From Paraburkholderia sp. CNPSo 3274 (GTDB lineage: Bacteria; Pseudomonadota; Gammaproteobacteria; Burkholderiales; Burkholderiaceae), in contig NZ_JAMBPR010000011.1 in NCBI RefSeq assembly GCF_024206475.1, positions 62,001-126,000 of the forward strand: a stretch of DNA of 64,000 nucleotides, read 5' to 3'. Below are positions 1 to 9,399 of this stretch, one piece after another (position 1 is the first letter of the stretch; every line of letters starts with the position of its first letter). A program made the position numbers and the translations under genes. The notes beneath the pieces are model-generated. The model did not search any database. It saw nothing but the letters and a program-made list of their open reading frames with translations, and was not told the DNA's origin.

Positions 1-524
1 AACTCGGCCACAAGCGCATTGCGTTTCTCGCCGGCGACGAAACCATCGAGGGTGTGCGCGACCGCCAACGCGGCTATCGCGACACGCTCGCCAAGCTCGG
101 CCTGCCGCGCGAAGACGCGCTGGTGGCCGCGGGCGATCTCTCGCAAATGATGGCGTTCGACGTCACATTCGACCTGCTCAACCTCTCCGATCCGCCCACC
201 GCGATTTTCACGGCCAACGACCAGAGCGCGTTTGGCGTGATCGCCGCGGTCAGGGAAGCGGGCCTGCGCGTGCCCGACGACATTTCCGTGATCGGTTTCG
301 ACGACATTCCCATGTCCGAGCAGTTTCATCCCGCCCTCACTACGATTCGCCAGCCGTTCCAGCAAATGGCGCGCTCGGCGGTCAATACACTGCTCGCACA
401 GATCGCCGGCATCGACGCCGCTTCGCAGCGCATCACGCTGCCCGCGGAGCTGGTGGTGCGCGACTCGACCGGACCGATGCGAGCGCGGCACCGCCGCTCG
501 CGTCACCAGATCGTTTCGACGTAA
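1..524 (+). CDS. LacI-family transcriptional regulator, C-terminal part (cut by window edge)
   Basis: The frame is open from the first bases of the window and ends with TAA at 522-524. It encodes about 174 residues of the periplasmic-binding-protein-like effector domain of a LacI/GalR regulator. The visible landmarks are [11 protein letters not shown] near the start, the [18 protein letters not shown] segment, [12 protein letters not shown], and [12 protein letters not shown] near the end, all standard in this family. The helix-turn-helix lies outside the window, so the operator and target cannot be read. Its end overlaps the tail of the convergent PIN toxin gene by about 22 bases. The family is certain; the ligand is unknown, and nothing shows that it controls the beta-glucoside operon downstream. 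Confidence 0.9.
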   Translation, partial: LGHKRIAFLAGDETIEGVRDRQRGYRDTLAKLGLPREDALVAAGDLSQMMAFDVTFDLLNLSDPPTAIFTANDQSAFGVIAAVREAGLRVPDDISVIGFDDIPMSEQFHPALTTIRQPFQQMARSAVNTLLAQIAGIDAASQRITLPAELVVRDSTGPMRARHRRSRHQIVST

Positions 525-892
525 GTCGAGGCGCGCACCTTCGCATCGGAGGTCACGAGCGCGCCGCCGTGCGTGCGGGCGGTCGCGACGATCAGCCTCT
601 GATGCGAGGTGAGCGCGGGCGGCAGCGTCGCCGCCCGGAACGCAATTTCGGAGTCGACCGGAATCAGGCGCACACCATCCAGCTTCAGAAATGTGGAGAG
701 CCAGCTACGGGCGTCCATGGAAAGCCCGAGGCTGCCGGCCTTCACGAACTCCGCGATTTCGAGCGCGCTGATTGCCGAAATGAGGATCTCGCCGCCATCG
801 AGTTCACGGTCGATCGCATCGTGCGCGGCCTGACTCAGCGCTTTCTGCCTGCCGAGCCAGCACACGAGCGCAAGCGTGTCGAGCGTGATCAT
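503..892 (-). CDS. PIN-domain toxin (VapC-like RNase)
   Basis: A 129-residue PIN-domain protein, the toxin half of a type II toxin-antitoxin pair; family members are Mg-dependent RNases. It opens with MITLDT (Asp5) and has a conserved Glu45 in ALEIAEF. It ends with the usual block RLIVATA then VTSDAKV (Asp116). The third acidic position, normally the Asp of the DRLIVATA motif, reads HQRLIVATA here, so one catalytic carboxylate seems to be missing or displaced. The ATG overlaps the antitoxin TAA by one base (TAATG), which indicates translational coupling. The length is normal for a short PIN toxin. The tail overlaps the convergent LacI gene. Confidence 0.85.
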   Translation of the reverse strand: MITLDTLALVCWLGRQKALSQAAHDAIDRELDGGEILISAISALEIAEFVKAGSLGLSMDARSWLSTFLKLDGVRLIPVDSEIAFRAATLPPALTSHQRLIVATARTHGGALVTSDAKVRASTYVETIW

Positions 893-1122
893 TACTCTTC
901 CTGCTCGGCGGGGACCGGTGCAAGCGCGTGCTTGAGGTTGAAATGCGTAATCGACGCGCGCAGCAACTCGAGTGGATTCTCGGTCTTGCTGCGATACGGC
1001 CGGATTTCAATGGTGGGTTGTCCCCGGTCCGTCACGATGACGGTTTCCCCCAGCGTTTCGACCTGGCGGAACAGCTCGCAGGCCCGGGACTTGAAAATGG
1101 CTTTGGATACTCGCTTTTCCAT
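892..1122 (-). CDS. Phd/YefM-type antitoxin
   Basis: A small acidic-tailed protein of 76 residues directly upstream of the PIN toxin and coupled to it. The N-terminal half (KAIFKSRACELFRQVE, then ETVIVTDRGQPTIEIRPY) matches the DNA-binding fold of Phd/YefM antitoxins; the C-terminal half would wrap the toxin. The ATG at 1122 is chosen because GGAG lies six bases before it; a GTG four codons upstream also keeps the frame. Such antitoxins normally repress their own promoter, which would lie in the gap above 1122. Confidence 0.85.
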   Translation of the reverse strand: MEKRVSKAIFKSRACELFRQVETLGETVIVTDRGQPTIEIRPYRSKTENPLELLRASITHFNLKHALAPVPAEQEE

Positions 1123-1824
1123 GACGCTCTCCACCCATCAAAATTCTATCGGATTTTTATTGCATCGGGTCGTTGCGCTTGCAACCAAATACCTGCGCTT
1201 CGCGCCCCAATGGCTCTTTATCGGCGTTGCCCAACGGTTTGCTACCTGAATTACGCCCAGCTCCGGTGTATTCCGCACGAACGAACTGCGGGTTTTTACC
1301 GGTAACATCTTTCGCCCGAATAAGCCCCGGCGGCCCTTGCCCTTTCCTATAATCGATCTGTCGGGTGAATGCCCGTCACGCAGTCCGAGTTGCGACCGGG
1401 TGAACCGCGAGGCACGACAACAGGGTTTGTTGCTTGCCGGCGGCCAGGTGCGAATGGCGGTGTACGCCTCGCTTGCCGATACGGACGCCGCCGCAGGGAA
1501 GCGGAGCGTTGGGGGAGATGATTGCCCTTCCTGCAAACCGTCGATTAAGCAGAAACATAATAACGTTACCCTTAACGTTAATCGATGTTAAATGCACCGT
1601 TCTAGCATCGCCATGCGTGGTTTACCTGGGCTTGGCGAAATGCCGCGAGGTGCGCGTAACCCCCGCCAGAGGCCAGCCCAGCAAGGAAAGAGCGCCTGCG
1701 AGGTTCGAAACAGGGTACTGCAAGAAAGTACCGTTCCGGCTAACGTTAAATGTGCGGTAAGAAAAGTCGTAACGCCCATTCGCGACACTCGTAATCATCC
1801 CTGCCCCCCACATCGTCACACTCG
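1123..1824. other. Intergenic stretch with three TAACGTTA palindromes, no convincing gene
   Basis: About 700 bases without a recognisable protein on either strand. Several short open frames exist, but none has a family motif. The stretch contains TAACGTTA at 1561-1568, a longer perfect palindrome TTAACGTTAA at 1572-1581 and TAACGTTA again at 1741-1748. These look like binding sites for a dimeric regulator, LacI-like in form, but no partner gene is evident. Confidence 0.5.
1572..1581. promoter_or_regulatory. Palindrome TTAACGTTAA, candidate operator
   Basis: A perfect 10-bp palindrome. Its core TAACGTTA recurs at 1561-1568 and 1741-1748 within 190 bases. Repetition of one palindromic core in an otherwise gene-free stretch suggests a regulator binding region. 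The regulator is unknown. Confidence 0.3.
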
Positions 1825-2040
1825 CTAGTCCGGATAATCCGGAGGCAGCGGCTTCGACGAAGGCTCCGCATCGAAGTGGACGATGAACGCATGCAGCGGC
1901 TCGCGCCGCTTCTCCTGGCGGTTGCGTTGCGGCTCGCGTTCCCTGTCCGTCACGTCGTGCGTTTCGGCTGGCGTCGCGGGCTGCCCGGACGGCGCCACTG
2001 CAACGGACGCGAAATCGTCCTTCGACCCTTTGTTCGCCAT
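1825..2040 (-). CDS. Hypothetical small charged protein
   Basis: A 71-residue protein of unknown function, rich in Arg, Glu and Pro, with no membrane segment or signal peptide. The ATG at 2040 is preferred over one eleven codons upstream because GGGGAAGAG lies just before it. It starts 29 bases after the end of the MalK-type ATPase on the same strand, so it may be the last gene of the beta-glucoside operon. Its end (AFIVHFDAEPSSKPLPPDYPD in part) looks compositionally real, but no domain is recognised. Confidence 0.5.
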   Translation of the reverse strand: MANKGSKDDFASVAVAPSGQPATPAETHDVTDREREPQRNRQEKRREPLHAFIVHFDAEPSSKPLPPDYPD

Positions 2041-2069
2041 CGCACTCTTCCCCTTCGCAAACCAGCACA

Positions 2070-3200
<1,131 letters not shown>

Positions 3201-3296
3201 TGTTACGTCCTCCTTAGTGCTCTTGCTTGTCGTCCCGCGCGAGGTTGGGGTGTCTTCCTTCTTCGCGCGGGCTACGGTGCTGTCTGTGTGGCCGCG

Positions 3297-4634
3297 TTAG
3301 CGCGCTGTCTCGGCGGCAGCGTGCTCCGCGATGACCTCGCTATACCAGTGTGCGCTGTCCTTCAGCGTGCGCTTCTGGGTCTCGTAGTCGACATACACCA
3401 TGCCGAAGCGCTTGTCGTAACCGGACGCCCATTCGAAGTTGTCCAGCATGCTCCATGCGAAATAGCCCGCCACATCCACACCCTGTTGTGCGGCATCGGA
3501 CAGCGCGGCAAGGTGCAGATCGAGGAAGTGGATGCGGTCGGTGTCCTGCACGCGGCCGTTTTCGAGCACGTCTTTCGACGCGCAGCCGTTCTCGGTGATA
3601 TAGATCGGCGGCAGCTGGTACTCGGCATTGAGTTTCGTGAGCAACTCGGTCAGGCCTTCCGGATAGACTTCCCAATCCATGTCCGTGAAGCCGTGCACGC
3701 CCGGCGGACGCCTGTCGCCCGAAGCGCTCGCGAAAATTCGCGTGTAGTAGTTGATTCCCAGGAAGTCGAGCGGCGTGCCGATGATGTCGAAGTCGCCTTC
3801 GCGAATCACCTCTTGCGGGCCGTTCGCCCCATACCATTGCAACGCTTCGGCCGGATATTCGCCCTTGAAGATCGGGTCCATGTACCAGCGCACGAACTTC
3901 GCGTATTCGAGCGATGCGGCAGCGAGATCTTCAGGCGCGTCGGTCGCGCCGTGTGCCGGCGACTGGTTGAGCACGATGCCAAGGGGCGCCTTCACGCCAT
4001 CGGCGCGCATGGCCTGAACGGCAAGGCCGTGCGAAAGCAGCAGATGATGCGCCACGTGCGCCGCTTTCTTCAGGTCGGCGTTGCCCGGCGCAAAGTAGCC
4101 CGTTGCGTTGCCGAGCCATGCGGTACACCAGGGCTCGTTGTGCGTGGCGATCGAAGCCACGCGGTCGCCCAGCACGCTGCCGATTTTGCGAGCGTAGTCG
4201 GCGAAATGATAAGCCGTGTCACGGCTTTCCCAGCCGTGTTGCTCCGTCTGCAACGCTTGCGGCAAGTCCCAGTGATACAGCGTCGCGAACGGCTGGATGC
4301 CGCGCTCGAGCAAGCCGTCGACCAGACGCTCGTAGAACGCGAGGCCCTTTTCGTTGAACGCGCCGCGACCATCCGGCTGCACGCGCGGCCACGCAATCGA
4401 AAAACGATAGGCATTGACGCCCATTTTCGCCATCAGATCGAGATCCTCTTCGACGCGATGGTAGTGATCACAGGCCACGTCGCCGCTCTCGCCTTTCACG
4501 ACCTTGCCGGGCACGCGGCAGAACGTGTCCCAGATCGATTCGCCACGGCCGTCCTCATGGGCTGCGCCTTCGATCTGATACGAGCTGGTGGCCACGCCCC
4601 AAACGAAGTCTTCCTTGAATCGAAACGTCGACAT
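3297..4634 (-). CDS. GH1 beta-glucosidase
   Basis: A 445-residue family 1 glycoside hydrolase that cleaves terminal beta-linked glucose by the retaining mechanism. The acid/base Glu is in THNEP (Glu167) and the nucleophile Glu in YITENG (Glu348). The N-terminal FVWGVATSSYQIEG and the WSMLDNFEWASGY block near the end are family hallmarks. There is no signal peptide, so it acts in the cytoplasm on sugar imported by the neighbouring ABC transporter. The start at 4634 (MSTFRF) is preferred over an in-frame ATG twenty codons upstream, because GH1 enzymes begin close to the FRF/FP motif and AGGA precedes it. 6-Phospho-beta-glucosidase activity is unlikely because the uptake system is ABC and not PTS. 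Confidence 0.95.
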   Translation of the reverse strand: MSTFRFKEDFVWGVATSSYQIEGAAHEDGRGESIWDTFCRVPGKVVKGESGDVACDHYHRVEEDLDLMAKMGVNAYRFSIAWPRVQPDGRGAFNEKGLAFYERLVDGLLERGIQPFATLYHWDLPQALQTEQHGWESRDTAYHFADYARKIGSVLGDRVASIATHNEPWCTAWLGNATGYFAPGNADLKKAAHVAHHLLLSHGLAVQAMRADGVKAPLGIVLNQSPAHGATDAPEDLAAASLEYAKFVRWYMDPIFKGEYPAEALQWYGANGPQEVIREGDFDIIGTPLDFLGINYYTRIFASASGDRRPPGVHGFTDMDWEVYPEGLTELLTKLNAEYQLPPIYITENGCASKDVLENGRVQDTDRIHFLDLHLAALSDAAQQGVDVAGYFAWSMLDNFEWASGYDKRFGMVYVDYETQKRTLKDSAHWYSEVIAEHAAAETAR

Positions 4635-4713
4635 AACTATAGGTATCCTGATTAATCGTGTCCGCTTTGGCATGTATTTTACGTAAGCGGGCATGAAATG
4701 AATGAAGAGAAAC

Positions 4714-5544
4714 TCAGGCCTTGACCGCGCCGGTCGTCAAACCGTCGATCAAGCGCCTCGAGGTGAAAGCGAACAGCACCAGCAACGGCACCACGGCGAC
4801 CGCGGAGCCGGCCATCACCGCGCCCCAGTCTGAATTAGTGGGGCTTTGCAAAATGCGCAGCGCGAGGGGCAGCGTGTACATCGAAGGCGAGCGCAGCACC
4901 ACGAGCGCCGAGAGAAAGTTGTTCCAGGCCTGAATGAAGCTGATGAGCCCGAGCGTGCCCAGCGCCGGCCCGAGCAGCGGCAGCACGATGCTCCAGTAAA
5001 TGCGGAACTCGCCGCAGCCGTCGATGCGCGCCGCCTCGATCAGGTCGGATGGAATGGCCGACGAGATGTACTGCCGCATGAGGAACACGCCGAGCGCGGC
5101 AGCCGCTCCGGGCACATACAGCGCGCGCGGCTGATTGATCCAGCCGAGCAGGTTCATCGTCATGAAGGTCGGAATCATGCTGAGGAACGGAGGCACCAGC
5201 ATGGCCGTGAGCGCAACGGCAAAGAGCGTCTTCTTGAAGCGGAACTCATACATCGCGAATGCGTAACCGGCCATCGAGGTGACGAGCAGCGTCAGGACGG
5301 TCTGGATCGTGGCCGTGTAGAAACTCCAGCCCAGATTGCGCCAGAACGGAATGTGACGCATGAGCGACGCCATGTTATCGAGAAACGCGTTGCCGAACCA
5401 CAGCGGCGGCGGCATCGAGAAAATCTCGGAACTCGTGTGCGTGGCGAAGACGAACATGAACCAGAACGGCGAGAACATCAGCACCGCGCCCGCCAGCACA
5501 ACGGCGTAACCCGTATAACGCGCCTTGTTTTTCGACAGTTTCAT
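4714..5544 (-). CDS. ABC sugar transporter permease (MalG type)
   Basis: A 276-residue inner-membrane permease with about six hydrophobic segments. The coupling-loop EAA motif is in the cytoplasmic loop (LIEAARIDGCGEFRIYWSIV). It is the second permease of the CUT1 importer. Its ATG overlaps the stop of the first permease as ATGA (5541-5544), so the two are translationally coupled. The product pairs with the MalF-type subunit and the MalK-type ATPase. Confidence 0.95.
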   Translation of the reverse strand: MKLSKNKARYTGYAVVLAGAVLMFSPFWFMFVFATHTSSEIFSMPPPLWFGNAFLDNMASLMRHIPFWRNLGWSFYTATIQTVLTLLVTSMAGYAFAMYEFRFKKTLFAVALTAMLVPPFLSMIPTFMTMNLLGWINQPRALYVPGAAAALGVFLMRQYISSAIPSDLIEAARIDGCGEFRIYWSIVLPLLGPALGTLGLISFIQAWNNFLSALVVLRSPSMYTLPLALRILQSPTNSDWGAVMAGSAVAVVPLLVLFAFTSRRLIDGLTTGAVKA

Positions 5545-6566
5545 GGCTGTGCCTCATCTTTCATGCCGCTGCGGTGGAAAATGCGCGTGTTGAGCCACAT
5601 CAGCGCGGAAATCGTGATAAAGAGCAGCCACGCAATCGAACTGGCCGTGCCGAAGTCGCCGTCGTGGAATGCCGTGCGATACATGTAGACCGCCGTGGTC
5701 AGACCGGACTGGCTCGTCCCCATGCCTTCGTTCGGGAGCAGGATGAAAGGCTCTTCGAACAGCTGCAGCCCACCGATGATCGAAAGCGTGACCGCGAAGA
5801 AGATCATCGGTTTGAGAAGCGGAATCGTGATGCGCGTGAACTGCTGCCAGCCATTGGCGCCGTCAATGCGCGCCGCTTCGTAAATGTCCTTCGGAATGGT
5901 CTGCAGCGCGGACAGATAAAGCACCGTATTCCAGCCCACATAGCGCCAGAAGACGACCACGGAAACCGCCGGTTTCACATTCGCCGGGTTATACAGCCAC
6001 TCGATCGGTTTCGAAGGCACGATCCAGTGCAGCCCCGGAATCTTGCCGATTTCGGTAATGGCGAGATTGATCATTCCGAAGTCGGTCGAATACAGCGACG
6101 AAAAAATCAGCGCGATCGCCACGCTCGACGTGATGAAGGGCAGAAAATACAGCCCGACCACGAAATTGCGCCAGCGGCGAAATGCGGTTTGGAGAAAGAA
6201 CGCCAGCGGCAGTGCAATGAGGTGTTGCGGCACGCCGGACATGACCGCCATCGAAGCCGTGTTGTAAAGCGATTTCCAGTACCAGGGGTCAGTCAGCGTG
6301 AACGTGAAGTTCGACAGGCCCACCCACTTCATGCTCGCCAGGCCCGCTGTCGCGTCCCAGCTCTGGAACGAGAGATACAGCGAGAACAGCAGCGGAAATG
6401 CCAGGAACACGGCGAACAGCAGGAAAAACGGCGCGAGAAACAGATAGGGCGCGAACTTGACCGGATTGAGCCGCGGTCTTCCACGAGCGTGGGCGAGCGG
6501 CGCAAGCGTATCGCGCACGAGTCCTTCCCGGGAGACCTGTTCAGTTGTCGGCAGAGGAGAGTTCAT
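5541..6566 (-). CDS. ABC sugar transporter permease (MalF type)
   Basis: A 341-residue permease with a cytoplasmic N-terminus of about 40 residues and six predicted membrane segments, starting near YLFLAPFFLLFAVFLAFPLL. The EAA loop reads IYEAARIDGANGWQQFTRIT, diagnostic of CUT1 importers. It lies 106 bases downstream of the binding-protein gene and overlaps the MalG-type gene by four bases. The product forms the transport channel with that subunit. Confidence 0.95.
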   Translation of the reverse strand: MNSPLPTTEQVSREGLVRDTLAPLAHARGRPRLNPVKFAPYLFLAPFFLLFAVFLAFPLLFSLYLSFQSWDATAGLASMKWVGLSNFTFTLTDPWYWKSLYNTASMAVMSGVPQHLIALPLAFFLQTAFRRWRNFVVGLYFLPFITSSVAIALIFSSLYSTDFGMINLAITEIGKIPGLHWIVPSKPIEWLYNPANVKPAVSVVVFWRYVGWNTVLYLSALQTIPKDIYEAARIDGANGWQQFTRITIPLLKPMIFFAVTLSIIGGLQLFEEPFILLPNEGMGTSQSGLTTAVYMYRTAFHDGDFGTASSIAWLLFITISALMWLNTRIFHRSGMKDEAQP

Positions 6567-6672
6567 CGATAATTCCGTCCATTCGGGCGTGGCCGGCCTG
6601 GGTGACCGGCCACGCTGTTGCAGCGGGCTTCAGAGCGCGGCGGTGTACGCCGCGCCGTTTCATCAAAACCGC

Positions 6673-7920
6673 TTAACGGCGGATACGATGCGTGATCTCA
6701 GCCTGTGCTTCCTGCAGCGCCTGATGGATGTCCTCGTTGCTGTCGACCACCTTGTCGAGCGCCGAGTGGACCGCCTCTTCGGCAACCTGGTCATACTTGC
6801 TGCGCTGGATCGCCGGGATATGCGAGGCCGCATCACGCCAGATCAGGCGAGCCTTCTCGTTGCCGAGGAACGCCACGGGCTGCGCAAAGAAGTCGTCGTG
6901 CTGCGCGGAAAGCAGCGCCGGGAAGGCGTCGATCGAGCGGAACGAAGCGAGCTGCTCGTCCGGACGCGTCGTCAGGAACTTGATGAACTCCCACGACAGT
7001 TGCTTTTGCGTGGCCTTCACCGGAATCGACCAGAACGTGCCGCCGAAAGAGGCATAAGCGCCGTCGGGCAGATTCGTTGCGCGCCAGAGACCCTTCGTAT
7101 CCGGTGCGATCCAGGACGAGAGATGGCCGCCGAGCCATGCGCCCATCATTTGCGTGGCGACCGTACCGCGCTTGAAGCTTTCGGCCCATTCGTTCGACCA
7201 CGGCGTGATCTTCGCGTCGAGACCGAGATCGCGTGCCTTCTTCGCCAGCTCGAATGCCTTCACGAAGCGCGGCGACGTCACGACCGGATTGCCGGCCTTG
7301 TCGAAGTAGACGCCGTCGCCTTCCTTCAGGTCGGCGCGAATATAGATGTCTTCGATATCGCGCGACGACGCCATCAGGTACGCACCCGTCGCCTTCTTGA
7401 TCTTCTGCCCGGCCGCGAGATACGAGTCCCACGACTTGGTCAGGTCGGCTTCGGTCACGCCCGCCTTGTCGAGAATGTCCTTGCGATAGAACAGCGTGCC
7501 CGGGCCGATATCGCCCGGCATGCCGACAATCTGGCCGTCCTGCGTGGTAGCCTGCGCGAACGTGTAGTTGATGAACTGGCTCTTGTACTGACCGGCGTTA
7601 TAAGGCGGCTTGGCCAGGTTTTCGAGACCGCCGCCTGCGGCGAAGCGGCCAATGAAGCCGACTTCGACGGCCATCACGTCGGGCAGGTCAGAACTCGTTG
7701 CGAGCGCGGTGGTCATCGCGTTGTGGTGATCGGCGATCGCAAGCGACGACACCTTGATGTCGACGTCCGGATGCAGCTTCTTCCACGCGGGAATCGCGTC
7801 CTTGATTTCCTGATCGAGCTTTGGAAAAACCGCGACAGACAGCGTGGTGTTGGCATGCGCAGCCACTGTAGCCAGGCTGAGCAAAACGGCAGCGGCAGCG
7901 CCTGAAAAACGGAAATTCAT
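6673..7920 (-). CDS. ABC transporter sugar-binding protein
   Basis: A 415-residue periplasmic solute-binding protein of the CUT1 (MalE-like, SBP_bac_1) family. The start at 7920 (MNFRFSG) has AGGAGA six bases upstream, and the product begins with a clear signal peptide cleaved after AHA near residue 24. It is the first gene of the transporter operon. The only operator-like palindrome between the repressor gene and the operon (8042-8055) lies about 125 bases before it. The likely ligand is a beta-glucoside or cellobiose-like sugar, judged from the GH1 enzyme in the operon. Confidence 0.95.
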   Translation of the reverse strand: MNFRFSGAAAAVLLSLATVAAHANTTLSVAVFPKLDQEIKDAIPAWKKLHPDVDIKVSSLAIADHHNAMTTALATSSDLPDVMAVEVGFIGRFAAGGGLENLAKPPYNAGQYKSQFINYTFAQATTQDGQIVGMPGDIGPGTLFYRKDILDKAGVTEADLTKSWDSYLAAGQKIKKATGAYLMASSRDIEDIYIRADLKEGDGVYFDKAGNPVVTSPRFVKAFELAKKARDLGLDAKITPWSNEWAESFKRGTVATQMMGAWLGGHLSSWIAPDTKGLWRATNLPDGAYASFGGTFWSIPVKATQKQLSWEFIKFLTTRPDEQLASFRSIDAFPALLSAQHDDFFAQPVAFLGNEKARLIWRDAASHIPAIQRSKYDQVAEEAVHSALDKVVDSNEDIHQALQEAQAEITHRIRR

Positions 7921-8041
7921 TACATGTCTCCTGGTGAAACGTTTGTGAGTGACGTTCAAATGCTCCCCTGCTGCTACGAACTACTTCCCCTGTTGTATTG
8001 ATTCGCAATGCTTGACGACCTGCCTGCCGCGCCCTGTTGTT

Positions 8042-8055
8042 TGAAAGCGCTTTCA
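8042..8055. promoter_or_regulatory. LacI-family operator TGAAAGCGCTTTCA (transporter promoter)
   Basis: A perfect 14-bp palindrome with the central CG typical of LacI/GalR sites. It lies between the repressor gene and the sugar-binding-protein gene. The identical sequence occurs upstream of the repressor itself (9209-9222), which ties both promoters to one regulator. Confidence 0.75.
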
Positions 8056-8094
8056 CCGCAAAATTAAAAAAACGGCCCGATGTGGACACACACG

Positions 8095-9186
8095 TTATGC
8101 ACCCGTGTCTCCCCGGCTCAACGACGGCCCGATTCGACGCGTCGTTTCGCGCGTCACCAGCGTGAGCGGAATGGGGCTCAGCGCGATGGGCTGCTTGCGG
8201 ATCATCTGCACGATGCCTTGCGCGGCGAGACGGCCGATCTCATAGGTCGGCTGGCGCACCGTCGTCAAAGGCGGTGTCATGTACGAAGAAGTCGGCAGAT
8301 CGTCGAAGCCGACCAGCGACACATCCTCGGGCACGCGCACGCCGCGGCGGAACATCGCCAGACGCGCGCCGTACGCGGTCTGGTCGTTCGCGCAGAACAC
8401 CGCGCTCAACGACGGCCGGCGCACCAACAGCCGCTCCATTGCTGCGAGTCCGCCTGTTTCAAGGTAATCGCCCTGCTCGACCAGGTCGGCGTCGAAGCCT
8501 ATACCCGCTTCTTCCAGTGCGATGCGGTAACCGTCGAGACGCTCGATCGCGTCCTCGTGACTGCTCGGGCCGGCAATAAACGCGATTTCGCGGTGGCCCT
8601 GCTCGATCAGATGGCGAGTCGCGTCGCGTGCGCCGTGCAGGTTGTCGATCGGCAGGCCTGCTAGCGCCATGCCGTTTTGCACCGAGCGCCCAAGCACGAG
8701 CATGGGCGCGTAGCGCGAGTATTCGGTGAGCGTCGGTTCGTCGAGTTGGGCGTGCAACAGAATGATGCCGTCCACACGGCGCGCGACGAATTCTTCGAGG
8801 CGGGCCTTTTCGTCGACGACATTCCAGCGGCTGCTCACGAAAATCGGTGTGAAGCCCGGCTCGGAAAGCGCCTCTTCGATACCGCGCAGCCACTCGGCGT
8901 AAAACGGGCTCGATACGGCCTGCGTCAGGACGCCGATGGTTTCTGTCCGGCCGCTCGCAAGACTGCGCGCCAGCACGTTGGGACGATAATTGAACCGCGC
9001 GATCGCCTCTTCCACCGCGCGCTGCTTTTCGGGGAGAACACGCGCGGTGCCGTTCAGGATGCGCGACACCGTGCTCGGAGACACACCGGCTGCACGCGCA
9101 ATTTCTTCCAGCGTCACGTTGGGACCCGGAGTGGGTCCACTCTGGACACTGGGCGCGCCGGGTGCTTCGTTGGTGCCATCGGTCAT
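8095..9186 (-). CDS. LacI-family repressor of the beta-glucoside operon
   Basis: A 363-residue regulator. After an unusual 23-residue Pro/Gly-rich N-terminal extension comes the helix-turn-helix (VTLEEIARAAGVSPSTVSRILNG), then the effector domain with CANDQTAYGARLA, VPEDVSLVGFDD and PPLTTVRQPTYEIG. It lies between the porin and the transporter operon on the same strand. The same palindrome is found in front of both this gene and the operon, so autoregulation plus repression of the transporter is the simplest reading. The effector is probably the imported glucoside or its product. Confidence 0.93.
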   Translation of the reverse strand: MTDGTNEAPGAPSVQSGPTPGPNVTLEEIARAAGVSPSTVSRILNGTARVLPEKQRAVEEAIARFNYRPNVLARSLASGRTETIGVLTQAVSSPFYAEWLRGIEEALSEPGFTPIFVSSRWNVVDEKARLEEFVARRVDGIILLHAQLDEPTLTEYSRYAPMLVLGRSVQNGMALAGLPIDNLHGARDATRHLIEQGHREIAFIAGPSSHEDAIERLDGYRIALEEAGIGFDADLVEQGDYLETGGLAAMERLLVRRPSLSAVFCANDQTAYGARLAMFRRGVRVPEDVSLVGFDDLPTSSYMTPPLTTVRQPTYEIGRLAAQGIVQMIRKQPIALSPIPLTLVTRETTRRIGPSLSRGDTGA

Positions 9187-9208
9187 GAGTTCCGCCTGAA
9201 CATTTTCA

Positions 9209-9222
9209 TGAAAGCGCTTTCA
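9209..9222. promoter_or_regulatory. LacI-family operator TGAAAGCGCTTTCA (repressor promoter)
   Basis: The palindrome is identical to that at 8042-8055 and lies 23 bases upstream of the repressor start. A partial copy (AAAAGCGTTTCC) follows at about 9232-9243, which could be a second half-site for cooperative autoregulation. Confidence 0.75.
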
Positions 9223-9399
9223 AATTCCGTAAAAAGCGTTTCCAGATACGAATTCGAAGTGACTAAGAGAAAAACCCGCAGAAAAAGCAGCCGGTGCGAC
9301 CAGGGTGGAGGAGAGATCGCACCGGCCTCTCTATGAAAGAGAATTAAGCAGTACCTAACACAAAGAGATCACAACAACTACAGGTCACACGAAGTCAAA

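Noticed and set aside
1622..1813. Minus-strand frame starting MWGAGMITSVANGRYDF
   Set aside because: It reads somewhat protein-like but has no ribosome site, no homologue I recognise and lies across the palindrome region.
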